From: Shimia isoporae | Lineage (GTDB): Bacteria; Pseudomonadota; Alphaproteobacteria; Rhodobacterales; Rhodobacteraceae | Direction: 5' to 3' | Assembly: GCF_004346865.1 (NCBI RefSeq) | Contig: NZ_SMGR01000001.1 | Span: 372,001 to 436,000 of the forward strand | Length of the DNA stretch: 64,000 bases | Shown here: positions 52,763 through 61,987 of the stretch, one piece after another | How the letters are laid out: each line of letters starts with the position of its first letter | Numbering within the stretch: the first letter of the stretch is position 1 | Translations under genes and position numbers: made by a program | The notes under the pieces: generated by a model | The model's database searches: none | What the model saw: the letters and a program-made list of their open reading frames with translations, nothing else | What the model was told of the DNA's origin: nothing

Positions 52763-54825
52763 CAACCACACCGAATGCCTGGCGCATTGATGCGCCAGGC
52801 CAGACGCTTGTTCTTGCCTCAAGCGGGCGCATTCCTGTTGCCGTTTACTGGGGCCCGTCCTTGCCTTTGGAGCAGGATTTGGACGCTGTTGTTTCGGCGG
52901 CCAAGCGCGATGTGACAGGCGGCATGATCGATGCTTTGCCGGAGCTGTCGTTGTGCCCCGAAGAGGGAGACAGCTATCAGGGGCAGCCGGGCATCAAAGC
53001 GTATCGCGCGGGGCGCGTGCTTTTTCCGCGGTTCGCACTGGTGTCGGCAGAGGGCGGCACATTTGTCTGCCGCGACGAAGATCTGGGCCTGACGGTCACG
53101 TTCCGGTTTGCAGTCGAGGGTTCGGTGATTGCGGCATCGACCTCACTTGTTTCGGAGCAAACAATCACGTTGCACCACCTTGCAGCGCCGGCGATGCCGG
53201 GGCCTCAGTTCGCCGAAGAGATTCTGGATTTCTCAGGGCGCTGGATTGGTGAGTTCCAGATGGAGCGTGCCTTGTGGCGGTCCGGTGTCCACATGCGCGA
53301 GGCGCGGGGCGGGCGATCAGGACACGAAACGCCACCTATTGCCTATTTCCCGGAGACCGGGGCGACAAACACGCGCGGGACGGTGTTTGCCATGCATTAC
53401 GGATGGTCCGGCGGGCACGTTATGTATGCCGAAGAACAGCCTGATGGCCGCCGTTTGGTGCAATTCGGGCACGCAACCGGCACACGTGCGGCGGGGACCG
53501 AGTTTGAAACGGGCAAAGTGTATCTGGCGGTTTCCGAAGTCGGACTGAACGGTTGCGCAGTAGCGTTTCAGCGGCATCTGCGTGATGAGCTGGTCACGTG
53601 GCCACATCCGGAACGGTCGCGACCCGTGCATTACAATTGCTGGGAAGCGATCTACTTTGACCATGATTTCGAGGCTTTGACTGCGATCGCGGATCGGGCC
53701 GTCGAGCTGGGTGCCGAGCGGTTTGTGCTGGATGACGGTTGGTTTGGCAAACGGGATGATGACACGTCCTCGCTTGGTGACTGGGAGATTGATCCGCGCA
53801 AATGGCCGGACGGACTAACGCCGCTGATTGATCATGTGAAGTCGCTGGGCATGGTGTTTGGCCTGTGGTTTGAACCGGAGATGGTCAACCTTGACAGCGA
53901 TCTGGCGCGGGCGCACCCAGAATGGATTTTGGGACGTGCGGATCAGGTCGAAGGGCGGCAGCAACGGGTGCTTGATGTCGGTAACCCAGAGGTGCGCGAC
54001 TATCTTTACGAGAAGATCGCGGCGGTGCTGGCGACACATGACATCGACTACATCAAATGGGATCACAATCGTCTATTGCCGGTGGCCGACGCGGCGCAAG
54101 GCGACGGGATTTACGCGCTTTTGGCGCAGCTTCGGGAAGATTTCCCACAAGTGGAAATCGAGAGTTGTGCCTCTGGCGGCGGGCGCATCGATGCAGGAAT
54201 TTTGCAGCACACACAGCGGGTCTGGTTGAGCGATAGCAACGACGCACTTGAGCGGTTGCGGATTCAGCATGATGCGGCGCTGTTTTTACCGGCGGCGATT
54301 ACCGGATCGCACGTGGGCCCCCGCCATTGTCACACATCAGGGCGGGTGCACGACATCCGGTTCCGTGCATGGGTCGCCGCGCAACGGCATATGGGGTTCG
54401 AAATGGACCCTCGGGAGCTCACCGAGGAAGAAGCCGGGGTTCTGAGCCGGGTAACTGCATGGTGGAAGAGCAACCGAGACTGGCGGATGCAGGCCGATAT
54501 TCTGCGGCTCGACAGCGCGGATCCGAGCGTGATTGCGGAGATGCAATTGGCAGCCGATGGCGCGCAGTTCGTTGTTTTTGCGGGCAAGGCGGCGAGCGGT
54601 GTGCAGAACATGCCGCGCCCACTGCGCCTGACCGGGCTGGACCCGGATGCACTTTATGAAGTGGCTCTGATCAACCGTGACGAAGCCAACCATCTGAGCC
54701 GGACTTCGATGCCTCTGAAAGAGGGACCAATGGTCCTTTCGGGGCAACAGCTGATGCAACAAGGTCTGATCCTGCCATGGTCCTTCCCGGATCGCATGTG
54801 GGTCGTTGAAGGAACGAAGAAATGA
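52759..54825 (+). CDS. Alpha-galactosidase, glycoside hydrolase family 36
   Basis: 688 residues, GTG start. N-terminal beta-domain, then the catalytic barrel: NCWEAIYFDHDF, FVLDDGWFGKRDDDTSSLGDWE, GLWFEPEMVN, DYIKWDHNR (nucleophile Asp435) and WLSDSNDALERLR (acid/base Asp in this block, around residues 492-495), ending in LPAAITGSHVGPRHCHTSGR. No signal peptide, so intracellular. It removes terminal alpha-galactosyl groups from an imported galactoside. Four-base overlap with the dehydratase gene. Confidence 0.93.
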   Translation: MTTTPNAWRIDAPGQTLVLASSGRIPVAVYWGPSLPLEQDLDAVVSAAKRDVTGGMIDALPELSLCPEEGDSYQGQPGIKAYRAGRVLFPRFALVSAEGGTFVCRDEDLGLTVTFRFAVEGSVIAASTSLVSEQTITLHHLAAPAMPGPQFAEEILDFSGRWIGEFQMERALWRSGVHMREARGGRSGHETPPIAYFPETGATNTRGTVFAMHYGWSGGHVMYAEEQPDGRRLVQFGHATGTRAAGTEFETGKVYLAVSEVGLNGCAVAFQRHLRDELVTWPHPERSRPVHYNCWEAIYFDHDFEALTAIADRAVELGAERFVLDDGWFGKRDDDTSSLGDWEIDPRKWPDGLTPLIDHVKSLGMVFGLWFEPEMVNLDSDLARAHPEWILGRADQVEGRQQRVLDVGNPEVRDYLYEKIAAVLATHDIDYIKWDHNRLLPVADAAQGDGIYALLAQLREDFPQVEIESCASGGGRIDAGILQHTQRVWLSDSNDALERLRIQHDAALFLPAAITGSHVGPRHCHTSGRVHDIRFRAWVAAQRHMGFEMDPRELTEEEAGVLSRVTAWWKSNRDWRMQADILRLDSADPSVIAEMQLAADGAQFVVFAGKAASGVQNMPRPLRLTGLDPDALYEVALINRDEANHLSRTSMPLKEGPMVLSGQQLMQQGLILPWSFPDRMWVVEGTKK

Positions 54826-56531
54826 CGAAGAAACGCCGGTCTGAAGACTGGTATGGCATGATGGACAAGGATGGCTTTATCCGGCGCAGCTGGATGAAAA
54901 ATCAGGGCTATCCGGATCATGCTTTTGATGGACGGCCGATCATCGGCATCTGCAATACGTGGTCGGAGCTGACACCGTGCAACTCTGGCCTGCGAGAGTT
55001 GGCAGAAGGCGTGAAACGTGGCGTTTGGGATGCGGGTGGATTTCCCGTGGAGTTCCCGGTGATGTCGTTGGGCGAGACCCAGATGAAACCGACGGCAATG
55101 CTGTTTCGCAACCTGTTGTCGATGGACGTGGAAGAAAGCATCCGCGCCTATGGCATGGACGGTGTCGTCTTGTTGGGGGGATGCGATAAGACCACGCCCG
55201 GTCAGCTGATGGGAGCTGCGTCGGTAGACCTGCCGACAATCGTTGTGTCCTCCGGTCCGATGCTGTCGGGCAAGTGGAAAGGACGCGACCTGGGTTCCGG
55301 TACCGATGTGCGCAAATTCGCGATGGACGTGAAGGCGGGCGATATGACGCTCAAGGACTTCATGGCCACGGAATCGGGAATGAGCCGGTCCAAAGGCGTC
55401 TGCATGACCATGGGCACGGCGTCGACGATGTCGTCTCTGGTTGAAGCTATGGGGATGAGTTTGCCGATGAACGGGTCTTTGCCTGCCGTCGACGCGCGTC
55501 GCATGGCCTTGGCGCATATGACCGGCAAACGAATTGTCGAAATGGTCGATGAAGACTTGAAGCTGTCCGACGTTCTGAAGCGCGAGAATTTCGAAAACGC
55601 AATTGTCGCAAACGCGGCGCTGGGTGGGTCCACAAATTCGGTGATGCATCTGCTGGCGTTGGCGGGGCGGGTTGGCGTTGAGCTGGACCTTAGTGATTTC
55701 GAGATCGGGTCAGAAATTCCGCTCTTGGTGAATTGCATGCCGTCGGGAAAGTACCTGATGGAAGACTTCTGCTATGCGGGCGGAGTGCCTGCGGTGCTGA
55801 AGGAAGTTAGCCATTTGTTGCGCGACGCGCCGACGGTGATGGGCAAAGACATTTCGCATTATTATGAGGATGCGGAGACTTATAACCGTGACGTGATCTT
55901 CGCTTTTGATGCGCCGCGTAAACCCGCGGCGGGGCTGCGTGTTTTGAAAGGCAATCTCGCCCCCAGAGGCGCGATTGTGAAACCCTCGGCAGCCTCTGAT
56001 CATTTGCTGGAACATGAGGGCGAGGCCTATGTGTTCGAGAGCATCGAAGAGCTTAAAGCGAACATTGACCGCGACGACCTGCCCGTTGATGAAAGCAGTA
56101 TTCTGGTTTTGAAGAACTGCGGCCCGAAGGGATATCCCGGAATGCCCGAAGTGGGCGATATGCCTGTACCGGCCAAACTGGTGAAGCAAGGTGTGCGGGA
56201 TATCGTGCGTATTTCCGACGCGCGGATGAGCGGCACGGCTTTCGGAACCGTGATCCTGCACGTGGCGCCGGAAGCCACCGCAGGTGGACCGATTGCCTTG
56301 GTGCAAACCGGTGACCGGATCAAGGTGTCTGCCAAAGGCGGCGTCCTTGAGTTGCTTGTTAGCGAAGATGAGCTTGCGGCGCGCCTTGCGGAGTGGGTAG
56401 AGCCTGCGAAGCACTACACGCGCGGTTACGCGAGCATGTATATCGATCACGTCCTTCAAGCCGATCGGGGCGCGGATCTCGATTTCCTAGTCGGCAAGGA
56501 TACACGGCCTGTTACAAGGGAGAGCCACTGA
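54822..56531 (+). CDS. IlvD/Edd-family sugar-acid dehydratase, probable D-galactonate dehydratase
   Basis: 569 residues. Iron-sulfur cysteines are expected at Cys53 (ELTPCNSG), Cys121 (LLGGCDKTTPG) and Cys194 (KGVCMTMGTASTM); this spacing is that of the [2Fe-2S] L-arabinonate dehydratase of Rhizobium. Such enzymes act on galactonate, arabinonate or fuconate. In this operon it would dehydrate galactonate to 2-keto-3-deoxygalactonate for the DgoK- and DgoA-like enzymes downstream. It is not dihydroxyacid dehydratase of amino acid synthesis, given the context and the RRSWMKNQGYP N-terminus. Confidence 0.85.
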   Translation: MTKKRRSEDWYGMMDKDGFIRRSWMKNQGYPDHAFDGRPIIGICNTWSELTPCNSGLRELAEGVKRGVWDAGGFPVEFPVMSLGETQMKPTAMLFRNLLSMDVEESIRAYGMDGVVLLGGCDKTTPGQLMGAASVDLPTIVVSSGPMLSGKWKGRDLGSGTDVRKFAMDVKAGDMTLKDFMATESGMSRSKGVCMTMGTASTMSSLVEAMGMSLPMNGSLPAVDARRMALAHMTGKRIVEMVDEDLKLSDVLKRENFENAIVANAALGGSTNSVMHLLALAGRVGVELDLSDFEIGSEIPLLVNCMPSGKYLMEDFCYAGGVPAVLKEVSHLLRDAPTVMGKDISHYYEDAETYNRDVIFAFDAPRKPAAGLRVLKGNLAPRGAIVKPSAASDHLLEHEGEAYVFESIEELKANIDRDDLPVDESSILVLKNCGPKGYPGMPEVGDMPVPAKLVKQGVRDIVRISDARMSGTAFGTVILHVAPEATAGGPIALVQTGDRIKVSAKGGVLELLVSEDELAARLAEWVEPAKHYTRGYASMYIDHVLQADRGADLDFLVGKDTRPVTRESH

Positions 56532-57292
56532 TGACCGGAACGATTTTTCCCGACCTCAAAGGCAAGTCTGTCTATATCACCGGCGGTGCAAGCGGCATAG
56601 GCGCGGCGCTGACCGACGGGTTCATGGCGCAGGGCGCGAAAGTTGCGATTATCGGCCGGTCTGCTGCTGACGAATTCATCGCGGAGATGGAGGGCAAACA
56701 CGGGGCAACGCCTTTGTTCATGCAGGGAGACATCTCTGATGTGGCGCGTCTGCGGGAGACGATCCAACAGGCTGTTGGAGAACACGGTGGGTTGGATGTG
56801 CTGGTGAACAACGCCGCCAATGACAAGCGCCACAGCCTCGATGAGGTGGACGAGGAGTTCTATGATTGGATGCAGGCAGTGAACCTGAAGGCCTATTTCT
56901 TTGCCTGTCAGGAAGCCGCACGTCATATGGACGCCGGTGGCGCGATGATTAACTTCAGCTCGATCAGCTATATGATGGGCAACGCTGGCTATCCGATTTA
57001 CACGACTGCAAACGCGGGCATCACAGGCATGACCCGCTCTCTCGCGCGGGAGCTTGGCCCCCGCGGCATTCGCGTGAATGCACTGGCGCCCGGTTGGGTG
57101 CTGACGCAGAAGCAACTGGACCTCTGGGCCGATCCGGAAGGACTTGAAGAGCACATGAACAAGATGTGCCTCAAAGAACATCTCAAGCCCGAGGACATGA
57201 TTGATCCGACCCTGTATCTGGCGTCGAACGCAAGCCGGATGATGACGGGGCAGACTATGGCCGTTGACGGCGGCGTCGTGGTTTCGGGGTAA
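56531..57292 (+). CDS. SDR-family dehydrogenase, probable D-galactose 1-dehydrogenase
   Basis: 253 residues from the ATG overlapping the dehydratase stop (TGATG). Short-chain dehydrogenase: TGGASGIGAAL (cofactor), NNAA, NFSSIS (Ser) and YTTAN where the catalytic Tyr157 is present but the usual Lys four residues on is Asn161 (codon AAC). C-terminal TGQTMAVDGGVVVSG is typical. In this operon the missing first oxidation of galactose to galactonolactone must be done by this protein. The Lys to Asn change is unusual for an active SDR. Confidence 0.78.
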   Translation: MTGTIFPDLKGKSVYITGGASGIGAALTDGFMAQGAKVAIIGRSAADEFIAEMEGKHGATPLFMQGDISDVARLRETIQQAVGEHGGLDVLVNNAANDKRHSLDEVDEEFYDWMQAVNLKAYFFACQEAARHMDAGGAMINFSSISYMMGNAGYPIYTTANAGITGMTRSLARELGPRGIRVNALAPGWVLTQKQLDLWADPEGLEEHMNKMCLKEHLKPEDMIDPTLYLASNASRMMTGQTMAVDGGVVVSG

Positions 57293-57295
57293 GTC

Positions 57296-58186
57296 ATGGC
57301 GGTCACGGCGGAATGGATTGCAGTTGATTGGGGGACGTCGAACCTGCGTGCGTTTGCCATGCATGGTGAGACTGTGCTGGCAGAGGCACAATCGGATAAA
57401 GGTATGTCCCAGCTTGAAAAAGCGGAGTTCGGACCGGCGTTGATGACCCTGATTGACGGTTGGCTGGGGGCTGGCGTCACGGACGTCGTGGCATGTGGCA
57501 TGGTCGGAGCCCGACAGGGGTGGGTTGAGGCGCCATATGGCACCGTCCCGAGCGCGCCGTTGACAGGCAATGCCGCGCAGGTGCCAGGTACGGATGCGCG
57601 TGTACGCGTCTTTGTCGTGCCGGGGCTGAAACAAGCCAAGCCGGCGGACGTCATGCGCGGAGAGGAAACGCAGGTAGCGGGCTTTCTGGCGAAAAACAAA
57701 AACTGGGACGGGGTGATCTGCCTTCCTGGTACCCACACCAAATGGGTGCATGTGAGCGCGGACGAAGTGATTAGTTTCCGCACGTTCATGACGGGTGAGA
57801 TGTTTGCCCTGTTGTCCGGGTCTTCGGTTTTGCAGCATTCGGTAGGTGAAGGCTGGGACGAGGCAGCTTTTGAAGACGGACTTGGCACGACGTTGTCGCG
57901 GCCAGAAGCTATCGCGGCCGAACTTTTCGGCATCCGCGCCAGTGATCTCTTGAACGCGACGCCAGCAGCTGCTGGGCGCGCGCGTTTGTCGGGATTGCTG
58001 TTGGGAGCAGAGTTGGCTGCTGCACGACCGTATTGGCTTGGGCAGAACATCGCCGTTATCGGTGATGTCGGGTTGTCCGAAGTTTACGCCAAAGCGCTCA
58101 AGACGCAGGGTGGTTTTGCCACGATTGCGGATTGTCAGGAAATGACCATTGCGGGGCTGACTGCCGCGCGCAACCTTTTGGGGTGA
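57296..58186 (+). CDS. dgoK: 2-dehydro-3-deoxygalactonokinase (DgoK family)
   Basis: 296 residues. WIAVDWGTSNLRAFAMHGETVLAEAQSDKGM at the start, ACGMVGARQGWVEAPYGTVPS and CLPGTHTKWVHV are hallmarks of the DgoK family (ASKHA fold). It phosphorylates 2-keto-3-deoxygalactonate at C6. Four bases before the aldolase gene and three after the SDR gene. Confidence 0.9.
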   Translation: MAVTAEWIAVDWGTSNLRAFAMHGETVLAEAQSDKGMSQLEKAEFGPALMTLIDGWLGAGVTDVVACGMVGARQGWVEAPYGTVPSAPLTGNAAQVPGTDARVRVFVVPGLKQAKPADVMRGEETQVAGFLAKNKNWDGVICLPGTHTKWVHVSADEVISFRTFMTGEMFALLSGSSVLQHSVGEGWDEAAFEDGLGTTLSRPEAIAAELFGIRASDLLNATPAAAGRARLSGLLLGAELAAARPYWLGQNIAVIGDVGLSEVYAKALKTQGGFATIADCQEMTIAGLTAARNLLG

Positions 58187-58190
58187 CACC

Positions 58191-58796
58191 ATGGATCGGG
58201 CTATTATTGCCATATTGCGGGGGGTGACCCCCGAAGAAGTTGTGCCGATTGCGCATGAAATCATTAAAGCGGGCATCACCAAGATCGAGGTGCCCCTGAA
58301 TTCGCCGGATGCTGTTGAGAGCATTCGCCGTCTGGCGGCGGACAACGCCGGGCGCGCTTTGATCGGGGCCGGTACTGTTTTGACCGTTGGCGATGTGGAA
58401 GCGGTTCATGCGGCGGGCGGTAAGTTGATCGTGTCTCCAAATTACGACCCTGAAGTCATCGCGCGGACAGCGGATTTGGGCATGGAAAGCTGGCCAGGGG
58501 TGTTTACGCCCACCGAGGCTTTTGCCGCGTTGAAAGCCGGTGCGACGGGTCTGAAGTTGTTCCCGGGAAACATGGCCGGACCGGGAGGGATGAAGGCGAT
58601 GCGCGCGGTTCTTCCCAAGGGCACGCAGGTGTACGCCGTGGGAGGCGCAGGGCCCGAGAATTTCGATCAATGGGTCGATGCAAGCGCCGATGGGTTCGGT
58701 ATCGGATCCGCAATCTACAAACCGGGCATGAGCGTGTCGGATGTGCGCGCCAAGGCTGATGCTATTGTTGCGGCCTATGACAAGGTGCTTCCATGA
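58191..58796 (+). CDS. dgoA: 2-dehydro-3-deoxy-6-phosphogalactonate aldolase (DgoA/KDPG family)
   Basis: 201 residues. IAILRGVTPEEVVPIAHEII, IEVPLNSPDAVESIRRL, SPNYDPEVI and GLKLFPGN (the Schiff-base Lys) identify the class I KDPG/KDPGal aldolase. The IEVPLNSP and kinase context favour KDPGal over KDPG. Splits the phosphorylated acid into pyruvate and glyceraldehyde 3-phosphate. ATGA overlap with the lactonase gene. Confidence 0.9.
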   Translation: MDRAIIAILRGVTPEEVVPIAHEIIKAGITKIEVPLNSPDAVESIRRLAADNAGRALIGAGTVLTVGDVEAVHAAGGKLIVSPNYDPEVIARTADLGMESWPGVFTPTEAFAALKAGATGLKLFPGNMAGPGGMKAMRAVLPKGTQVYAVGGAGPENFDQWVDASADGFGIGSAIYKPGMSVSDVRAKADAIVAAYDKVLP

Positions 58797-59650
58797 GTAC
58801 GGTTTATGACAACCGCGTTTGCGAACTGGGAGAAGGTCCGCTCTGGCATCCGGAGCGGCAGCAGCTGTTCTGGTTTGATATCATTGGGAAAAAGTTGAAA
58901 ACCCGTGAGAATGGAGAGCCGCTCGAGTGGGATTTTGACGAACATGTGTCTGCTGCCGGCTGGATTGATCGCGACACGCTGTTGATCGCAAGCGAGACGG
59001 CGCTCTGGACATTTGACCTAGCGAGCGGTGAACAGGAATACCTTGTTGCGCTTGAGGCGGACAATCCGGTGACACGATCCAATGATGGCCGCGCAGACCC
59101 TTACGGAGGCTTTTGGATCGGGACGATGGGCAAAAGCGCCGAGGCCGGTGCAGGCGCTATCTATCGGTACTTTCGTGGTGCGCTTCGCAAACTGGTGTCG
59201 GACGTCACAATTACCAACGCCATCTGCTTTTCGCCGGACGGCAAGTGGGCACACTACACGGACACCCTGACAGGTCAGGTAATGCGCTGGGCTCTTGGTG
59301 AGGATGGCTGGCCGGAAGGCGACGCCGCTGTGCATGTTGATACCAAGGCAGAAGGATTGAACCCTGATGGGGCGGTGATCGACGCGGAAGGCAATATCTG
59401 GATCGCACAATGGGGTGCCAGCCGTGTAGCGGCTTATGACGAGAGCGGACAGTTTGTGCGTGCAGTGGAGTTCGGCGGACGACACACCTCCTGTCCGGCC
59501 TTCGGTGGCGCCGACCTAACGACGTTATTTTGCACTACGGCGGCTGAAGGGGTGTCGGCGGAAGTGCTTGAGAAAGAACCGGAAAACGGAATGGTTTTCA
59601 TGGAAGAAGCGGTCGCCAAAGGGCAGGCCGAGCATAAGGTGATCCTATGA
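58793..59650 (+). CDS. SMP-30/gluconolactonase-family lactonase, probable galactonolactonase
   Basis: 285 residues, six-bladed propeller: CELGEGPLWHPERQQLFWFDIIGKKL, NDGRADPYGGFWIGTMGKSAEAGAGAIYRY, TNAICFSPDGKWAHYTDT and GLNPDGAVIDAEGNIWIAQWGASRV contain the metal-binding Glu, Asn and Asp of SMP-30 enzymes. Expected to hydrolyse galactono-1,4- or 1,5-lactone made by the galactose dehydrogenase. Overlaps both neighbours by four bases. Confidence 0.88.
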   Translation: MSTVYDNRVCELGEGPLWHPERQQLFWFDIIGKKLKTRENGEPLEWDFDEHVSAAGWIDRDTLLIASETALWTFDLASGEQEYLVALEADNPVTRSNDGRADPYGGFWIGTMGKSAEAGAGAIYRYFRGALRKLVSDVTITNAICFSPDGKWAHYTDTLTGQVMRWALGEDGWPEGDAAVHVDTKAEGLNPDGAVIDAEGNIWIAQWGASRVAAYDESGQFVRAVEFGGRHTSCPAFGGADLTTLFCTTAAEGVSAEVLEKEPENGMVFMEEAVAKGQAEHKVIL

Positions 59651-61578
59651 GTAAGGACCTTGGGGTGTGTTATTACCCCGAACACTGGCCCGAGGACATG
59701 TGGGCCAAAGATGCTGCGGATATGGTGGCGGCCGGCATCAAATGGGTGCGTATTGGCGAGTTCGCCTGGAGCCGCATGGAGGCAGTGCCGGGCAAGTTGA
59801 CCTTGGAGTGGCTGGATCGTGCCATCGACGTGCTTGGCGGGGCTGGCTTGAAGGTTATTCTAGGCACCCCGACAGCCACACCGCCCCGTTGGATGATCGA
59901 CAAACATCCCGACATGCTGGCCGTTGATGAAAGCGGCAATCCGCGCAAGTTCGGTTCACGTCGGCATTATTGCTTCAGCCACGACGGGTATCGCGAGGAA
60001 AGCGCCAGAATCACACGCATCGTCGCGGAGCGCTATGGTCGAAACCGGCACATTGCTGCGTGGCAGACGGACAATGAATACGGCTGTCACGACACCATTA
60101 TCAGCTATTCCGAGCCGGCGAAAATCGCCTTTCAGAAATGGTGTCGGGACAAATACGGGACCATCCACACACTCAACGAGGCGTGGGGTAATATCTTTTG
60201 GTCGATGGAGTATTTTTCCTTTGAAGACATCGACTTGCCGAACCTGACAGTCACAGAACCCAACCCGAGCCATGTTCTGGCCTTCCGACGGTTCTCCTCG
60301 GATCAGGTTGTGCGTTTCAACAAGGTTCAGGCTGACATCCTGCGCGAAAACACGGACATGCCGCTGATACACAACTACATGGGGCGCATTCTGGAGTTCG
60401 ACCATTTTGATGTTGGTGCGGATCTCGATATCGCCAGCTGGGACAGTTATCCGATCGGGTTCCTTTCGGACCGCTTGGAGGCGTCAGACGACCACAAGGC
60501 ACGGTTCCTTCGACAGGGGGATCCGGATATGCAGGCGTTTCATCACGACCTTTATCGGGCCGTGGGGAAAGGCCGCTGGTGGGTTATGGAGCAACAGCCG
60601 GGTCCTGTGAACTGGGCGCCATTCAATCCGGCCCCACTTCCGGGGATGGTGGCGCTTTGGTCACTTGAGGCATTTGCGCATGGCGCGGAAGTTGTCAGCT
60701 ATTTCCGTTGGCGACAGGCGCCGATGGCGCAAGAGATGATGCATGCGGGTCTACAGACTCCTGACGGACGAGAGGCACCCGGCATGGCCGAGGCGCGTCA
60801 GGTGGCTGATATTGTTAAGGCTTTTGATGATGTTGAGAGTTCACAGTCGCCTGTGGCGATCGTGTTTGACTACGCGTCTGACTGGGCTTGGCACACCCAG
60901 CCGCAGGGGGCGGGATTTGACTATTTCCGTCTGACATTTGCAACATACCGCGCGTTGCGCCGCGCGGGATTGTCGGTGGATATCGTGAACAGCGATTGCC
61001 GTGATTTTGCGGGCTACAGGGCTGTGTTTGCACCGGGATTGGCGACACTGGAGCCTTCGTTGGTCGAGGCGATTGATGACGCAGGGGCGATCGGCGTTCT
61101 GGGGCCGCGAACAGGGGCGATTACAACCGAGTTCCGCATTCCCGAAGGTGGACGCCCCGGCGTACCTGGACTTGATGCGCGTGTGGAATTGATTGAAAGT
61201 CTACCGCCGCATGCGGGGATGGCCGTTGTTGGGGGCGGCACTGTGGATCACTGGTGTGAACGGCTTTCCGGTTCCGCCAAGCCATTGCTTTCATTGGAAA
61301 ACGGCGCGCTGGTTTTGATGGCGGAGCGTAATCGCTGGTATCTCGGCGGGTTCCCGGATGAAACGTTGTTTGACCGGATCGTGGGACTGGTGTCAGAGGC
61401 CGGGGAGTTTGAGACGCATCCGATGCCGGAAGGATTGCGCCGGCGAATGCTGGGTGATCTGGAGTTCTTGATCAACTATGACGCAGGGGATGTCACGCAC
61501 GACGGGCAGCGTATTCCTGCCTGCGGGGTAGTGGTGCGAAAGGATGGTCAGGTGCTTGCCGAAAGCAACATGAACTGA
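59647..61578 (+). CDS. Beta-galactosidase, glycoside hydrolase family 42
   Basis: 643 residues. LGVCYYPEHWPEDMWAKDAADMVAAGIKWVRIGEFAWSRME at the start is the GH42 opening; the acid/base is Glu144 (TDNEYG) and the nucleophile Glu315 (VMEQQPG), followed by the trimerisation and C-terminal domains. No signal peptide. Last gene of the operon; with the GH36 enzyme it would clear both alpha- and beta-linked galactose from the imported compound. Terminator follows. Confidence 0.93.
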   Translation: MSKDLGVCYYPEHWPEDMWAKDAADMVAAGIKWVRIGEFAWSRMEAVPGKLTLEWLDRAIDVLGGAGLKVILGTPTATPPRWMIDKHPDMLAVDESGNPRKFGSRRHYCFSHDGYREESARITRIVAERYGRNRHIAAWQTDNEYGCHDTIISYSEPAKIAFQKWCRDKYGTIHTLNEAWGNIFWSMEYFSFEDIDLPNLTVTEPNPSHVLAFRRFSSDQVVRFNKVQADILRENTDMPLIHNYMGRILEFDHFDVGADLDIASWDSYPIGFLSDRLEASDDHKARFLRQGDPDMQAFHHDLYRAVGKGRWWVMEQQPGPVNWAPFNPAPLPGMVALWSLEAFAHGAEVVSYFRWRQAPMAQEMMHAGLQTPDGREAPGMAEARQVADIVKAFDDVESSQSPVAIVFDYASDWAWHTQPQGAGFDYFRLTFATYRALRRAGLSVDIVNSDCRDFAGYRAVFAPGLATLEPSLVEAIDDAGAIGVLGPRTGAITTEFRIPEGGRPGVPGLDARVELIESLPPHAGMAVVGGGTVDHWCERLSGSAKPLLSLENGALVLMAERNRWYLGGFPDETLFDRIVGLVSEAGEFETHPMPEGLRRRMLGDLEFLINYDAGDVTHDGQRIPACGVVVRKDGQVLAESNMN

Positions 61579-61606
61579 TCACCGGGCGTTGGCGCTGGGT
61601 TTTTGG

Positions 61607-61636
61607 AAAGGCGGTTCCCCGGGAACCGCCTTTTTT
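61607..61636 (+). terminator. Intrinsic terminator of the galactoside operon
   Basis: AAAGGCGGTTCCC (61607-61619) pairs with GGGAACCGCCTTT (61621-61633), then a T run to 61636. Very stable. Confidence 0.95.
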
Positions 61637-61649
61637 GTTGTCTGCGGAA

Positions 61650-61680
61650 CGTCTGCAAAGCGTCGGTATCGCGTCGGTAT
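61650..61680 (+). repeat. Dispersed 31-base repeat, copy 2
   Basis: Matches 43446-43476 at 29 of 31 positions in the same orientation. Similarity extends weakly upstream (TGTCTGC here, TGTCGGC there). It lies 34 bases before the small RHH-like gene and directly after the galactoside terminator; its last bases abut a -35-like TTGATA (61680-61685). Confidence 0.7.
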
Positions 61681-61688
61681 TGATAATT

Positions 61689-61702
61689 GGTACCAAGGTA
61701 CC
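61689..61702. promoter_or_regulatory. Tandem GGTACC sites before the RHH-like gene
   Basis: Two GGTACC hexamers separated by AA (61689-61694, 61697-61702). They fall within the 17-base spacer between TTGATA (61680-61685) and TAAATA (61703-61708), 12 bases before the ATG, so transcription would start almost at the start codon. Short tandem palindromes are a common ribbon-helix-helix target. Confidence 0.4.
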
Positions 61703-61714
61703 TAAATATGACGC

Positions 61715-61987
61715 ATGACAGATCGAATCGAACGCGTACAAACTGGCGTCCGGATTGAGAAACGCCTTCTGAAGGTTCTCAAAGGACTTGCTGAACATCT
61801 GGACATGTCGCTGGGTGACCTGATCGAAGGAATGGCGCTGCATGCGTTCGAGGGCAAAGCGCCTTTCTCGGAAAGTACGCAGGCCAAGATTGCGCAGCTC
61901 AAGGAGGTCTATGATCTTGAATGGACGGCGTCAGACAGCCACAAATCGGAGACCGGAGATGACGACAGACGATTCAAGTGTTGCTGA
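61715..61987 (+). CDS. Small ribbon-helix-helix-like protein of unknown function
   Basis: 90 residues. Residues 8-40 (VQTGVRIEKRLLKVLKGLAEHLDMSLGDLIEGMAL) fit a short beta strand followed by two helices, as in ribbon-helix-helix DNA-binding proteins; the rest is polar. No Shine-Dalgarno sequence is visible and a promoter candidate lies very close to the ATG, so the mRNA may be leaderless. It overlaps the next gene by 29 bases. I do not recognise the family. Confidence 0.55.
   Translation: MTDRIERVQTGVRIEKRLLKVLKGLAEHLDMSLGDLIEGMALHAFEGKAPFSESTQAKIAQLKEVYDLEWTASDSHKSETGDDDRRFKCC

Noticed and set aside
56456..58345. 629-codon open frame on the minus strand opposite the SDR and DgoK genes
   Set aside because: It reads the reverse of well-matched genes in a high-GC region, has no family-like motifs and no ribosome site; a shadow frame.
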